Source of the DNA: Zygnema cylindricum | Taxonomy: Eukaryota > Streptophyta > Zygnematophyceae > Zygnematales > Zygnemataceae | DNA: 64,000 nt | Direction: 5' to 3' | NCBI GenBank assembly: GCA_037447655.1 | Contig: JBBHKE010002052.1 | Location: 563,185-627,184, forward strand | Part shown: in pieces, positions 22,013-33,184 of the stretch | Numbering within the stretch: the first letter of the stretch is position 1 | Layout of the letters: every line of letters begins with the position of its first letter | Made by a program: the position numbers and the translations under genes | Notes under the pieces: generated by a model | Told to the model about the DNA's origin: nothing | Database searches by the model: none | Seen by the model: only the letters and a program-made list of their open reading frames with translations

Positions 22013-23833
22013 TGTAATAGGATTTCTAACCTCTCAAAAAATCCCATTACTTCAATCAATTTCAACCACACATTCCATACATTGGAAAATACACATCCAC
22101 ATTGGAAAACACTCACATAAGGATAAATTTTAAATTAGAAGAGGCTTTTGTCTACATAACATTAGCTTGGTCTCTTGCCCTTGTGGCTCAACCTTTCTTA
22201 TTAAAGTGTTTTCCTCTACTCTCCACTCTTAATAATTCTATCTCTTAACTACTAAAACACTACTTAGTTTGTAAGAGATTTCAATGCCAAAATGCCAATG
22301 CTCCAATTTGGTTTTCATCGCTCAAGACCAAGATTAATCAGAATTTCCACAAACTTTTCCAAAGGAAAAGATGTCTACTCTCCTCTTACACTTCACTATT
22401 TATCCATCATCGCCCTGAACTCGCCAGGCCAGAGTCAACCCTTGAACAGGCTTTTACCTGGGCCAATCATTGATCAGCAAAGACTTGGACTGACCAATGC
22501 AAAAGCGTGCGAAATCTCCCACTAATACGTAGCATTTACTAACCAATCAAACACTACATTTTACTACGTAGCATTTACATGCAAAAGTGCAAGCAAATTG
22601 AAACGCGACTTCGCACGATCGTGCGTCGCGAATTTAACTTGCGAAACTACCCACGAAACTTATAAATTTGAATTATTACGTTTCGTACTAAAAATCGTAC
22701 GAAACGAACCATAATAGGCACCAAACCAATATTAGTGCTTTATATAGACGTACGCCTTAAATTCCGCGACTACTTTGACCCTTAACCCGTTTCAATGTTA
22801 CCCACCTATTATTTTGACCCCTAACTGTCACCTAAATACACCCATCGCTATATCTTTTGAAATAGGTAGTGTTGGGTATCGGGTAAATTCATATCGCGAT
22901 AATTTCGATATTCGATATATTGAATATCGATCGAGCAGACTCCTTGATATATCGTACCGAGACCAACATAAATCATCGCGATATTTATCGCGATATATAA
23001 TATTTTTTTAAAATTTAATACTTTACATTTTAATATAATATGTTATTTTAGCGAAAAAAACAAGTTGTCTGATACGCCACGTACGACGTGATTTTCGTTC
23101 CGTGACTTAAAGGTAGATGCCGCAAAATGTAACCAACAAAAAAGTACAAATTCTATAATTCATATGATTAATTATTTGGGGTATGGTTACATGAGGAGGT
23201 ATCTGTATTAGTACGGACATCAAAAAATTTGTATTACAGAGGCCTCGGTTAACATCGCGTATCTTCTGTAAACAGGTTTTTACCTACGTGTTTTGATTTC
23301 AGTGGTCCTTGGAAGTTGACGATCAAATCTCTAAAATCATCAAAGATTTGAGAACCAACCATTTTCGTATGGAAATCTGTACTTGCGTATTACGTACATG
23401 TACTTCGCAAGTGTACCGTGTCAATGTACCTCAAAGATCTCCTTCACTCTGCCGACTTTCAGGAAAAAATCGTATGTCTTTTCGTCAAAGATTTTACTGT
23501 CATCTTGTCCGAAGGCTCGTGACTTTGGAGACTTGTGAAAATTTTCATTTTTGTTTATATGCCTCGATATATCGACAATGCGATATATCGGCGATATATT
23601 GGCTAAATATCGCGATATTTCGATAATCGATATATCGAGGCGATATATCGATTATCGGGTACCTAAAATTCGTTACATATCGAATATCGGCAATTGGTCC
23701 TCGATACCGAATACTAAAAATATGACTCTAAATCGCGCGATTCTTTCGCGCACGTCCACCAAATTTAGTAATCTATATTTATAACACCTAAATACCCCTT
23801 TACAAACATGTTTGATCTGCTGTTACTGTTACA
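22013..23833 (-). repeat. Gypsy left LTR (3' LTR), with nested hAT MITE
   Basis: Begins TGTAATAGGATTTC and ends CTGTTACTGTTACA on the + strand. It aligns with 30049-30066 plus 37772-38717 once 22867-23716 and one 8-bp TSD are removed. A purine-rich stretch just inside (minus strand reading AAAAATAAGGAATGGA, about 23837-23852) is the likely polypurine tract. Confidence 0.82.
22867..23716. mobile_element. hAT-type MITE in the gypsy LTR, 850 bp
   Basis: TIRs are TAGTGTTGGGTATCG and CGATACCGAATACTA. It is flanked by GAAATAGG (22859-22866) and AAAATATG (23717-23724), an 8-bp TSD with two mismatches. The other LTR reads GAAATAGG directly followed by ACTCTAAATCG at about 38602-38620, which is the empty site. 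It carries many CGATATATCG palindromes near both ends. Same family as 1-232 and 44736-45035. Confidence 0.85.
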
Positions 23834-24270
23834 TCATCCATTCCTTATTTTTAACTGACCTCAGTTAAAACTCTTTCATACTCAAGACGGGACTTCCATA
23901 TTATTATCCCTCCAATACCTTTGCAAAAACTCCGAAATTTTTATCTTCTAAAGTTAACTCATCTTCTGGCTTTCATAGATAATGCACTTGCCAGAATATA
24001 GTATTGCCAACCTTAAACCATTGACCAACCCAATCTATTACCCATCTGTGAACCTCAGGTTCTATATCATTCTGGTTCCAATCGTTCTCTACAATTTGAA
24101 GATTTGCTGGTTTTAACTAGTAATATGATTAATTTCTGAAATTTGGTTTAAAAAGTCTAATTGGCAAAATGTACCATATCATCTCATCTATTCCATGTAA
24201 TGCACTCCATCTCTGTCCCCACCTGCACCCAAATGAGCCGCTGCCCGTCCCCACACCAATTCAACAATAT

Positions 24271-24945
24271 TTATTGCCTCTGCTCCACCAATGGATCTCC
24301 CTGCCCACATACCGCCTGTAATGCATCCGCAAAAACTATTCTCAAACCCCTTTCTGGTGACTCCTCAAAATAAGCTTCAATGGTTCTTGACTGATGTTTA
24401 ATGAATTGATGAGGGCGGAATGGAGGAGTCCATGTGTTTTGAACTCCACTGCATACAGTCCTAAGCATTTCTTCCAGTGTACGGTTCATCCTTTTTGTTT
24501 GTCCATCTGTCTGAGGATGATAAGAGGTACTCATTTTTAATTCAGTGCCAAAATTTTACTGCAATTCTTTCCAAAATGCAGACATAAATTTAGAATCCTT
24601 ATAACTGACAACAGACAGGGGAACTCCATGATGTCTGACCACGTTGTCAAAATATAACTTTGCAATATCTACTACTGAATGAGTAGTTTTGCAAGGGGTA
24701 AAGATTGGTATTTTACTCAACCTATCGACTACAACCATGATACTGTCATTTCTTCTAGATGTAGTTGGTAACATGACAATATAATCCATACTGACAAATT
24801 CCCATGGTCTTTCGGGGATATCTAAAGGTTTTAAGAGACCTCTAAGTTTCTGGTTACTAGGTTTACTCCGTTGGCAAGGGACACAACTTTCCACGTGTTT
24901 TGACACCTCCTTTGCCATCCCTTGCCAAAACAATCTACTTTGCAA
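24271..24945 (-). pseudogene. Gypsy integrase, broken
   Basis: This encodes part of the zinc-binding region (HVESCVPCQRSKP) and the core domain (FVSMDY around the first catalytic Asp, then DRLSKIPIF). After a stop near 24550 comes STSYHPQTDGQT. The second catalytic Asp position reads Tyr (VVSYKD) and the catalytic Glu position after QT reads Lys, so the enzyme would be dead even without the stop. No chromodomain was seen before the LTR. Confidence 0.8.
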
Positions 24946-25073
24946 CCGACTAAGAGTTTTATCTCGACTTAGATGTCCTAAATGCTCATGGGCTTTTTGT
25001 AAAGTTGTTTTCTTAAGTCTCCCATTTCAGGAATGCATAACGTATCCCCTGTTCGCATATACAGGAAACCATC

Positions 25074-25295
25074 CTATATTCTAAAGTTTTTGACATGCCT
25101 CTCATTCAATGGGTCAAAATTTCCTCCCGATTTTTTTTTCCAAATCACAACAAAATAAGGATCTTTATCATAACCATTTCTAACAGCATCTAAAAATGAT
25201 TCATCTTGAACCATCACACTTATTTCAAAACATCTACTTAAAGGATCTGCGACTACATTTGTCTTTCCAATAATATGTTTGACATTAAATTTCAA
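25074..25295 (-). pseudogene. Gypsy RNase H to integrase connection, broken
   Basis: Contains KHIIGKTNVVADPLSR, the conserved end of the gypsy RNase H region (usually NVVADALSR), followed by a linker toward the integrase zinc finger. It is open for 73 codons between stops. Confidence 0.7.
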
Positions 25296-25407
25296 ATATG
25301 CTAATATTTACATCCACCTAACCTGTCTGCCAGTCATAATCTATGCATCACTTAATCTCTGTAGATAGGAGAGTGCCTTATTATCACAATGAACTATAAA
25401 TTCTTTA

Positions 25408-26420
25408 TTATCCAAATAACAACGCCATTTCACTAATGCATGAACAATTGCAAGTAATTCTTTTTTCTGTACTCAATAATTTTTTTTCAGCATCATTAAA
25501 TTTCCTGGACTCAAAAGCAATAGGATGAAAATGTTTGCCGACTTTTTGACTTATGACTGCACGTAGACCTTTATCAGATGCATCAATAGTGATCAGCATT
25601 TCAAATTCCCTAGTAGAATCAAGATACACCGGTGTACGAGCAGAGGTCAACTTCTTTTTTAGTTCCTCGAAAGCTCTTCTTGATCGATTCCCCACACAAA
25701 CGTCTCATTCTCCCGAAGTAAATCCGTCAATGGTGTGGCGAGTATACTGAAGTTCCTGATAAATTTCCTGTAATATGTGGCCTATCCCAAAAATGCTATA
25801 ACTTCTGTGACATTAGTGGGTTGCTTCCAATTTTGTATTGCATTAATTTTAGATGGATCTGTTTTAACACCTTCCCCACTAACTATGTGTCCCAAAAATA
25901 ATTGTTCACTTTTAAGAAAGCAAGATTTTGACAATTTTTCATATGACTTTCTTTCCCTTAACCTTTCTAACACTTTCCTTAGATGAATTACATGTTGTTT
26001 TTTAGATTCGCTGTAAATTAAAATATCATATATAAACACCTAAACAAACTCATCTATATAATCAAAAAATGTTTGGTTCATTCATCTTTGATAAGTAGAT
26101 GGTGCATTCGTCAAACCAAATGGCATCAGTATCTATTCAAAATGACCGACTGTAGTTCTAAAAGCAGTTTTATCAACATCTTCAGCTCTAATTGGCACCT
26201 GATTAAAACCACTACGCAGATCAATCAAAGAAAATAATTTAGCGCCTTTCAAATGATCTATCAAATCAGAAATTAAAGGTAACGAATACTTATCTTTCAC
26301 CGTAATCTTGTTCAGACTATGATAGTCGACACACATCCTCAATGTTCCCTCCTTCTTTTTGACGAAGAGAACAGGTGCTCCGTACGGTGACTTGCCGGGT
26401 TGAATATGTCCTTTGTCCAA
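25408..26420 (-). pseudogene. Gypsy reverse transcriptase and RNase H, broken
   Basis: RT motifs in order: [34 protein letters not shown] and [12 protein letters not shown] in 26133-26420, then ILIYSESKKQH, FLGHIVSGEG and NWKQPTNVTEV in 25782-26039. The RNase H start ITIDASDKGLRAVISQ and FHPIAFESRKFNDAEKK lie in 25408-25695. The catalytic pair in the F-I-D-D box reads F-I-Tyr-Asp, so one essential Asp is missing. Several stops and shifts separate the pieces. Confidence 0.85.
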
Positions 26421-26493
26421 GAGCTCGTTGATCTGTTTTTTTAACTCCTTCTGCTCAAAGAAGCTATGGTTATAAATTCATGAGATATGAGTA

Positions 26494-26910
26494 TTACATC
26501 CCAAGTTCAAGGTTAATAACATGTTTCACATCTCGGGATGGTGGCCTCCTAGAGGGTAAGCCACTTAGGAAAACATGTCTAAATTCAAAAATTGAATCTT
26601 TCACAGCAGCATCAAATGTATTAATATCAGTTACAAAATCAAAATTTTGTTTTTTATGAGTTTTAATGGTGTCTGATTTAGGAATGACATCAATGTTAGT
26701 GTTTTCTCCCCCCCCTTCATCACTAACTACCTCCGTCACTAATAACAAGAAAACATAATTTGTAATATCTTTTAAATGCTTTTTAAATTTTTTAGCGGAA
26801 ATCAAACCTTCCACTCCTAACTTGGTTATGTTATTTATATGATTCTTATGCAACTTATTCGGAGGCAATGCTTGCAAAACCTTCCAACCGTTTTCAGACT
26901 TCACTCTCAA
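26494..26910 (-). pseudogene. Gypsy protease to RT linker region
   Basis: An open frame of 138 codons between the protease and RT pieces. Its end, VFLSGLPSRRPPSRDVKHVINL, corresponds to the usual F-x-x-LPP-x-R-x-x-DH-x-I element before gypsy RT. The rest is a spacer with no recognisable domain. Confidence 0.6.
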
Positions 26911-26922
26911 GGTGTTAGTTTC

Positions 26923-27210
26923 CTAATTAATTTGAGGGTTATGTTCAGTTAACCAAGGCTTTCCCAGTAATAGCTCCTCACTACCCAAATTCATTATTTC
27001 ACGCACAACTTTGATTTTATGACCCTGGATATCAACTTGTATTGTGTCAGTTTGTAAATCTAATGTGGACTTATTACCATTTGCCACATGAACATGTAAA
27101 GGTTTTTCCTTTATGAATGTAGAAATTTTATTTTCCTTAACAAACTTATGTGAAATAAAATTATGTGTAGCACTTGAATCTACCATAACCCTCAATGGTT
27201 TTCTTTTCAC
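26923..27210 (-). pseudogene. Gypsy aspartic protease (retropepsin)
   Basis: VMVDSSATHNFIS matches the retropepsin active-site region with Asp-Ser-Ser instead of Asp-Ser-Gly. ELLLGKPWLTEHNPQIN matches the usual LGMPWL box. It is open for 95 codons. The flanking zinc-knuckle region upstream on the minus strand confirms its place in the polyprotein. Confidence 0.75.
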
Positions 27211-27540
27211 TAAAGACTCAAATCTAATCCAACTATATCTGGTGTCATCGTTACTTAACTTTCATAACATAGGTCTTTTGTTAAGAGTTTCATTTGAAGG
27301 ATTGTTCAACTATAGAGTGTAGATAGCATCATAATAAAATCAGCTGTCATAGCCTTTCCATTCATTAGCTTGCCCTCCACAGTTAACTCTTTAACCTTTA
27401 TCTGGTTGACTCAACTGAGGACTTTCAGCTAGTCTTTTCCGTTTCCCACCTCCTAGGTTTCTTGTTCAGCTAGGTATAATGCAATATTTTCCTGAAGACT
27501 TTCATTCACATCAACTGTTTTAAGAGACCCCTTATCTGTA

Positions 27541-28750
27541 CAGTCCTTAGCGTAATGATTTGGACCTCAGCATTTAAAACAAATGACTTTCTTCTTTGGT
27601 TTGGTTCATTCTCTATTGAAATGTCCCTCCTCTCCACAGTTATAACAGTTAATTTTCTTTAGTTGTGCACACTCAGATGCTCTATGACCTCTTTTCTGAC
27701 AAATAGTGAGTGTGGGAATGGTAAAATTAGGTTTTTGAGCATTAATGCTCGGTTTAGGACTCTTAATGTAGCCCCCTCTATTCTGAAATTTATTTCCTGC
27801 ATTAACACTTTGTCCACCCCTCTGATTTCCCTTAAAGATATTTTACCTATTAACCAGGCCTGCATTCAAACCTTGTTCCTCAAATTCCTCATCACCTTAC
27901 TCAGATACTTCATTGAAATTTCCCTTGAGTGATCGAGTTTCACGATTATATCCCAACTGATCCTCTAATTCCAATGACTTATCTTGTAATTCCTTCAAAT
28001 TAATATTTTTTGATGTTTCAACTCTGATTTCAGTATGGGATTTAGATAGTTTAAGAAATGCAACCTAGCCATTTTATCAGTCAAACCTATGACATGAATG
28101 CTGGATGAGTCAAATTCCACAATATAATATTTCACAAATCCAGTTTGCTTACAGTTCAGCCAATTTTCTTCTATTCTGGATTTATAAGTGACGGACAAGA
28201 AACACGATTTGATTGCGGTTTTAAAATTTTCCCAATTAGTATTATCAAGAATCAAATTAGACCTCCTCTGAGTGTAATACCAAATTTGAGCATCACCTTT
28301 CATACAACTAACTGCAAAAGAAGTGTAATCATCACGATCACAGTTTCTAGATTCCAAATAATACAGCATATGAAAAATCGAAGCATCTAACTCATCAATC
28401 TTCTTACCATCAAATGATGGTGCTTCACTGATATACAATTTCAGATCCCTTAGCTTCTTAGGTCTATCGTGATTATCTTCCCTAAAACTGGCATTTCTCT
28501 TACTACTCTCACCTTTTTGGTCATTAACGTCATTTCTGGTGTGAATTAAATTAATTAGCACATCCAAATTTTTATTTGAAACATTTCCATTTTCCTTAAC
28601 ATCCTTCAATTCGCTTTTCAACTCAGAAATTGTTTCATCCACAACAGCAGCATGATTATTAAATCTTTTGACCAATTTCACACTACGTTTCTTCAAAACA
28701 TTCAAGGCATTTTCCATTTCACATTTCCATGTCGAATTTGCCATTATCAC
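27541..28750 (-). pseudogene. Gypsy gag with degenerate zinc knuckles
   Basis: The frame 27995-28750 (251 codons) starts with a coiled-coil-like region and has the capsid-type signature APSFDGKKIDELDASIFHMLY with GDAQIWYY. Stops and shifts follow. Three CCHC knuckle remnants are readable at 27541-27713: CQKRGHRASEC, CYNCGEEGHFN and CFKC followed by GPNHYAKDC. The second knuckle loses its last Cys to a stop codon and a stop breaks the third, while the first lacks one Cys. Confidence 0.78.
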
Positions 28751-29283
28751 AAAAAAATGGAATCGAGTAAAAGAAAGATAGAATATAATTTCCCAAAAAA
28801 AATTGCTGCATGTTTGAAGTCCTCTGATTGCTCCAATCTAAGACTTCTTCTCCTTTACAAATCTTTTGAAAAATATTAAAATCTCAGAAATCAATAAGAC
28901 ATTCAAAGTAAGTTCGTGCAAATTCAATTCTTTAATTTCCCAAATATTGATGCAAAAAGGTAAAAATTTCCCCACAAATTTTGCAACAACAAAAAAATGA
29001 AAGCTCTTAAAGGTAAGGTTGAACCATAAATTTTGCAACAACAAAATTGAAAAGTTCTCAAAGGTATCAATTTAGGGTATGAAAAGTTTTAAGTCATTTA
29101 TGGACTCCTTTGCTCTTGAAGAAGTAAAGTGCTCCACTTTCCTTCTCCACCATTAGCAAATTCTCCATTTCCCACTACATCATGATGTTTTTGTTCTCTA
29201 TTCCTCACATCCTCACCCTTCATGGCTTCAAGCCCTCCCTCTACACATGAATCATTGAAAGGAAAATGCAAGTTTGTTTGGCC
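28751..29283 (-). other. Gypsy 5' leader (noncoding)
   Basis: This lies between the gag start and the tandem duplication. It has short direct repeats (TTTTGCAACAACAAAA about 28978-29047) and no supported gene. Confidence 0.5.
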
Positions 29284-30034
29284 TCTATGTAATTTGAGTG
29301 AGTTTCAGCGGTGGCTACACTGCCCACCCTGCCTTAGTCTTTAGGACCTAAGCACGCCCCACATCTAACCAGCGGCCGCTGGCAGTGTGATCATTTAGTT
29401 TCCCTCCAATCCCCTACCAATTCACATTGTTGTTCTACCGACACAAGTTAGAGCACCATCACCCGTCACGGCAATCGATATTCGAGTGAGCAAACTTCTA
29501 TTTGGTTTCTAATAAAAGCTTTTACACCATATATAATAGGATTTCTAACTGTTGAAATAAGTAGTTTTATTGTATTTTCTAGGTCTAAATTTATTAGCAA
29601 AAAACATATAAAGAAAATGTAGGAAACTTGCCTCCATCTCTTCTCTCTAGCCCCCATACTTGTTCTAGTCATTGAAAGAGAGAGAGAGCGATGGAGCCAT
29701 GGCTGCCTCAGCTCCATATGAAGGATTAAAGAGTGACTAAAGTCACTCTCAACAAAAGGTTGAGTCCGGCAAGTCTCGAACCCCTAACCGGCAAAGCGAG
29801 TCTATGTAATTGGAGTGAGTTTCAACGGTGGCTACACTGCCCACCCTGCCTTAGTCCTTACGACCTGAGCACGCCCCACATCTAACCAACGGCCGCTGGC
29901 AGTGTGATCATTTAGTTTCCCTCCAATCCCCTACCAATTCACATTGTTGTTCTACCGACACAGGTTAGAGCACCTTCACCGGTCATGGCAATCGATATTC
30001 AAGTGAGCAAACTTCTCTTTCGTTTCTAACCAAA

Positions 30035-30046
30035 GCTGTAATACCA
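30035..30046 (-). promoter_or_regulatory. Gypsy primer-binding site
   Basis: On the minus strand, two bases inside the LTR end, the sequence TGGTATTACAGC fits the standard plant retroelement primer site TGGTATCAGAGC (3' end of initiator tRNA-Met) at 10 of 12 positions. It starts reverse transcription. A more decayed copy lies in the first tandem unit near 29518-29529. Confidence 0.7.
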
Positions 30047-30048
30047 TA

Positions 30049-30066
30049 TGTAATAGGATTTCTAAC
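30049..30066 (-). repeat. Gypsy right LTR, 18-bp stub left of the copia insertion
   Basis: TGTAATAGGATTTCTAAC equals the start of the left LTR at 22013-22030. The LTR continues at 37767 after the copia element. The last five bases (CTAAC, 30062-30066) are the copia target. Confidence 0.85.
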
Positions 30067-30276
30067 TGTTGATATAAGTAGTTTTATTGTATTTTCTAGG
30101 TCTAAATTAATTAGCGGAAAACATATAAAGAAAATGTAGGCAGCCTGCCTCCATCTCTTCTCTCTTGCCCCCATACTTCTTGTAGTCACTGAAGGAGAGA
30201 GAGAGCGATGGAGCCATGGCTGCCTCAACTCCATAGGAAGGATTAAAGAGTGACTTAAGTCACTCTCAACAAAAGG

Positions 30277-30345
30277 TTCAGTCCGGCAGTACTCGAACCC
30301 CCGACCGGCAGAGCGCGGCGTAGCCGTTAGCTCTAACAAGTCTAT
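30277..30345 (-). other. tRNA-like sequence in the copia LTR (antisense)
   Basis: Read on the minus strand: GAGCTAACGGCTACGCCGCG, then CCGGTCGGGGGTTCGAGTAC. GGTTCGAGTAC is close to the tRNA B box GGTTCGANTCC, and the 3' LTR copy (about 36931-36999) has the exact GGTTCGAGTCC. The upstream TGGTTAGAGCTAACGG, present in the 3' LTR, resembles an A box. A full cloverleaf does not close. It could be a relic of a tRNA-derived insertion. Confidence 0.45.
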
Positions 30346-30893
30346 CGTACAAGTCTGTTAGGAGATATAGGGTTTCATTGTTATTTAAACCATTGTATTA
30401 TTCAGAAATCATTTAAATGAAAATCTATACAGCATGCATAGATATAGTTTTACAAAGTACGAAGTACTTTACTAATTTGAAACGGATATCGCGCATTTTG
30501 TTTCGACAGCGAAACAAATATTGCGCAAGTATTTATCACGGCTGAGATTACATTTCGCGTCAAATCTAACGGCGCACATCATCGCCGAAATCCCTGAATG
30601 GTCACTTTGGCATTTAGTGACGTGGCATGACTTGGCGCCACGTGGAGAGATGACATTCGGTCGCGGGAATTTCGAGGAACGTACGGACGAATGGATAATT
30701 GACAAGCGTCCGCCTATTGGCCTTGTCGTACAAAGGTCGTACAGAAAAGTACATCGGCAGTAGTACTTTTTGGTACTGTACAGTGTTTTGATTGGTTCGT
30801 ACGGGCAATAGATAGGGGTTGTGAGAGAGAACTAGGAAAAACTAGGACTTAGGAAAAATCAGGTAGATAGTCCTCTCTCTCTTTGAGAGTTTG

Positions 30894-30900
30894 TATAAAT
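30894..30900 (+). promoter_or_regulatory. Probable TATA box of the copia LTR
   Basis: TATAAAT, conserved in the other LTR at 37546-37552, follows a TCTCTCTCTTTGAGAG stretch. It is placed about 215 bases before the LTR end, as expected for an LTR promoter. Transcription start is not known. Confidence 0.5.
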
Positions 30901-31114
30901 TGGCATCTTTGCCACCCTATAACTAATCGGCTGGTTGGCCGTTTTTAGTGATTCTTTTTGCTATGGACTCAAGGGAGTACAGGCTGCATAGGGGTGCAGT
31001 CAAACTGACATTTAGCCTTCCTGGACAGCAGTGGTTGTGGCTTGAAGTGGGTTAGTTAAATACTATCTAGAGGCTTCTTGTATTCTGTGGTCCAATAGAG
31101 GACACAGAATTGCA

Positions 31115-31129
31115 GGTTATGGGCCCACC
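31115..31129 (+). promoter_or_regulatory. Copia primer-binding site, half-tRNA type, with the gag ATG inside
   Basis: GGTTATGGGCCCACC directly follows the LTR. It is complementary to the anticodon stem-loop region of plant initiator tRNA-Met (GGUGGGCCCAUAACC, recalled, not looked up) rather than to its CCA end. Drosophila copia and yeast Ty5 are known to prime this way from a tRNA half. The first ATG of gag (31119-31121) lies within the site, opposite the CAU anticodon. Confidence 0.75.
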
Positions 31130-31563
31130 CTCTAGGGTGCCCACCTTCAATGGATCTCGCTTCATCTATTGGGAAGCCACGATGATGGGAGCTTTGTGCG
31201 AAAAACGATACTGGGGTATCGTTAGTGGACAAGTGAAACGTCCACCATTGGGAACTCCACCAGGATTTAGAGGAGTAAGGTTCCCTGTAGCAACGGCTGC
31301 CTCAGCGGAAGAGGCAGATGATGGGGACAATAGTGTGTCCGAAAAAGGGAAAGGGAAGGAGACACCTCTCACTCCTATAGCCACAATACCGGGAGCGATG
31401 ACCGTGAAGACCGCGGAGAACGATACTCAAATGTGGGAGGATGTAAACATGGCTCCCAAAAACTTTATTCTCAGGCACCTCACTCAAGCTTTGGCCACTC
31501 CTCGTCTTCACATTTACAAGGCCGAGGAATTGTGGGTGATTTTGGTGGAAATTTATAGAGCTG

Positions 31564-32879
31564 GAATTTTTCAAGAGCTCCTGTTGGCTGTCATGCCGCA
31601 TCGTGTCGGCTGCTCGCGCGCACGTTATCATGCACGCACGCGCGGTATTCTGCACGCACGCGCAGTATTTCTCACGCACGCGCAGTATTTCTCACGCACG
31701 CGCGGTATTCTGCACGCACGCGCGGTATTTTGTATGCACGCGCAGTTTAAGGCACGCGCGCGCGGTTTTATGCATGCACGCGCGGTTTAATGCATGCACG
31801 CACGATTTTCGCACGCATATATAAGTTTCGTTCTCACGTGCGATTTAATTCCGATTCATATTTTTAGGTTTCATTGAGTAGTACTAATTTCGTGCGATAT
31901 GTTTCATTTCGTGCGTAGGTACACGATTTTCGAAGTTGGACCCGAAACATCGTTTGGGCGACGTGACGCGATTTCAAGTATTTCGTGCTAGACCTTTTAT
32001 TTCGTGCGATATGGTTCGTTTCGTGCGGTATGTTTCGTTTCGTGCGTATGCACGCGATTTTGGGAGTATCGACGTGAAGTATCTTTTGGAGGCGTATCGC
32101 GATTTCCGGGCGACGCTTCGATACATATATTTATTTAAGTCGCGAACCCATGTAGGTTCGCGCGCATGTAGTTAGGGAGGGTTTTTACCCTCGGACAGTG
32201 GATTTTGTCAGGCGTACGGCAGACGATGTTGGCCGCCTATTGGCCAACATCTTTAGTAGTTTCATGCATGTAAAGTAGACTAGACGTAGGCTAATTTTGC
32301 TTAGGCCTAGCGTAGCTCTTACTTAGCCTAATTCTCAGACTTAGAGAATTTAGCTTTTGGACAAGAATTTTCTCTTGGCAGCGGAGCTTTTCTCTTGCTC
32401 TCTCTCTCACCGATTGCCCACGTGTCTTTCTTCTCCTTGCTTGCTAGCTGTAGAGGCTAGATAGGTTAAGAATATTTCCCTTTTTATTTCTGCCCACGTT
32501 TTTAATCCACACGGCCTAAGGCCACGTCCGGAAGGTTTCCCTCCAAAGTTTGTCTTTTGGTGGAAGTGTGGAATTGGAGATCGTGGGGGAGCACATCTGT
32601 ACCTTGCTGTGCCTTCCTCGGGCAGCTTGACGGTTTGGTTGTGTGTGTGTGTCTTGTTTGTATTTCAGTTGGCTTGGAAGGAGTGTATTTATTGGGTTCA
32701 CTTCACTCTAGGGGAGTATTCTTTCCCTTCTTTCTTGGGTCATTTTCACCTTTGTTTCTTCTCATGGTGTATATATTTTTCCGACTTTTCATATTTATTT
32801 CCGTTGTTGTGAATGTTTGTGAGCATGACTTTGCCGGTTGTGATGCATGTTTGCTTGCTTGCTTCTCATGCACAACATG
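31564..32879. mobile_element. Unclassified 1316-bp insertion in copia gag
   Basis: Flanked by the direct repeat GCTG (31560-31563 and 32880-32883). Removing it and one GCTG keeps the gag frame exactly. Borders are GAATTTTTCAAGAGC and TCTCATGCACAACATG, with no clear terminal inverted repeat. It holds a CACGCACGCGCGG minisatellite and an inverted repeat TGTTGGCC/GGCCAACA near 32230-32252. No coding domain was recognised. It could be a captured fragment, a degraded solo LTR, or an unusual DNA element. Confidence 0.65.
31610..31830 (+). repeat. GC-alternating minisatellite, unit about 20 bp
   Basis: About ten units of CACGCACGCGCGGTATTCTG and variants (CAGTATTTCT, CAGTTTAAGG, GGTTTAATGCATG). Alternating purine-pyrimidine runs such as CACGCACGCGCG and GCACGCGCGCGCGG could adopt Z-DNA. 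This is the most GC-rich part of the copia element. Confidence 0.75.
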
Positions 32880-33184
32880 GCTGAGCAAAAGCTAGTGAGT
32901 TACACTTACAAAGGAGGAAAGATGTTAGATTACTGTCATGATCTTTCTTGTTTGTATATAGAGATTGAAAGTGTCGGGTGGACAGGTACAATGAAAATGA
33001 AAGTTAACTCTCTTATCATGAAGTTACCAGATGAATTTGAGAACATAGTGTATCGAGTACAGGAAATGCCTCATAATTCATGGAAATGGAACACCGGGGT
33101 CAGGATGATACTTGTGCAGGAAAACACAATGGAGATTAGGAGAGGAGGGAAGAGCATTCAAGCTCTAGCAACAGGAGGGGACCG

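Larger units (their letters stand above)
29284..30316. repeat. Tandem duplication of 517 bp (gypsy leader + copia LTR start)
   Basis: Units 29284-29800 and 29801-30316 are close copies, offset exactly 517 bases. Each unit runs from the gypsy leader (TCTATGTAATT onwards) through the primer site and the 18-bp LTR stub, then into the first about 250 bases of the copia 5' LTR. The same hybrid junction in both units means the duplication happened after the copia insertion. The truncated LTR is 29550-29800; the complete one starts at 30067. Confidence 0.85.
30067..31114 (+). repeat. Copia 5' LTR
   Basis: 1048 bp, starting TGTTGATATAAG and ending GAATTGCA. It contains a TATAAAT box at 30894-30900 and a tRNA-like stretch on the opposite strand at about 30277-30345. 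It aligns along its whole length with 36722-37766. Confidence 0.9.
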
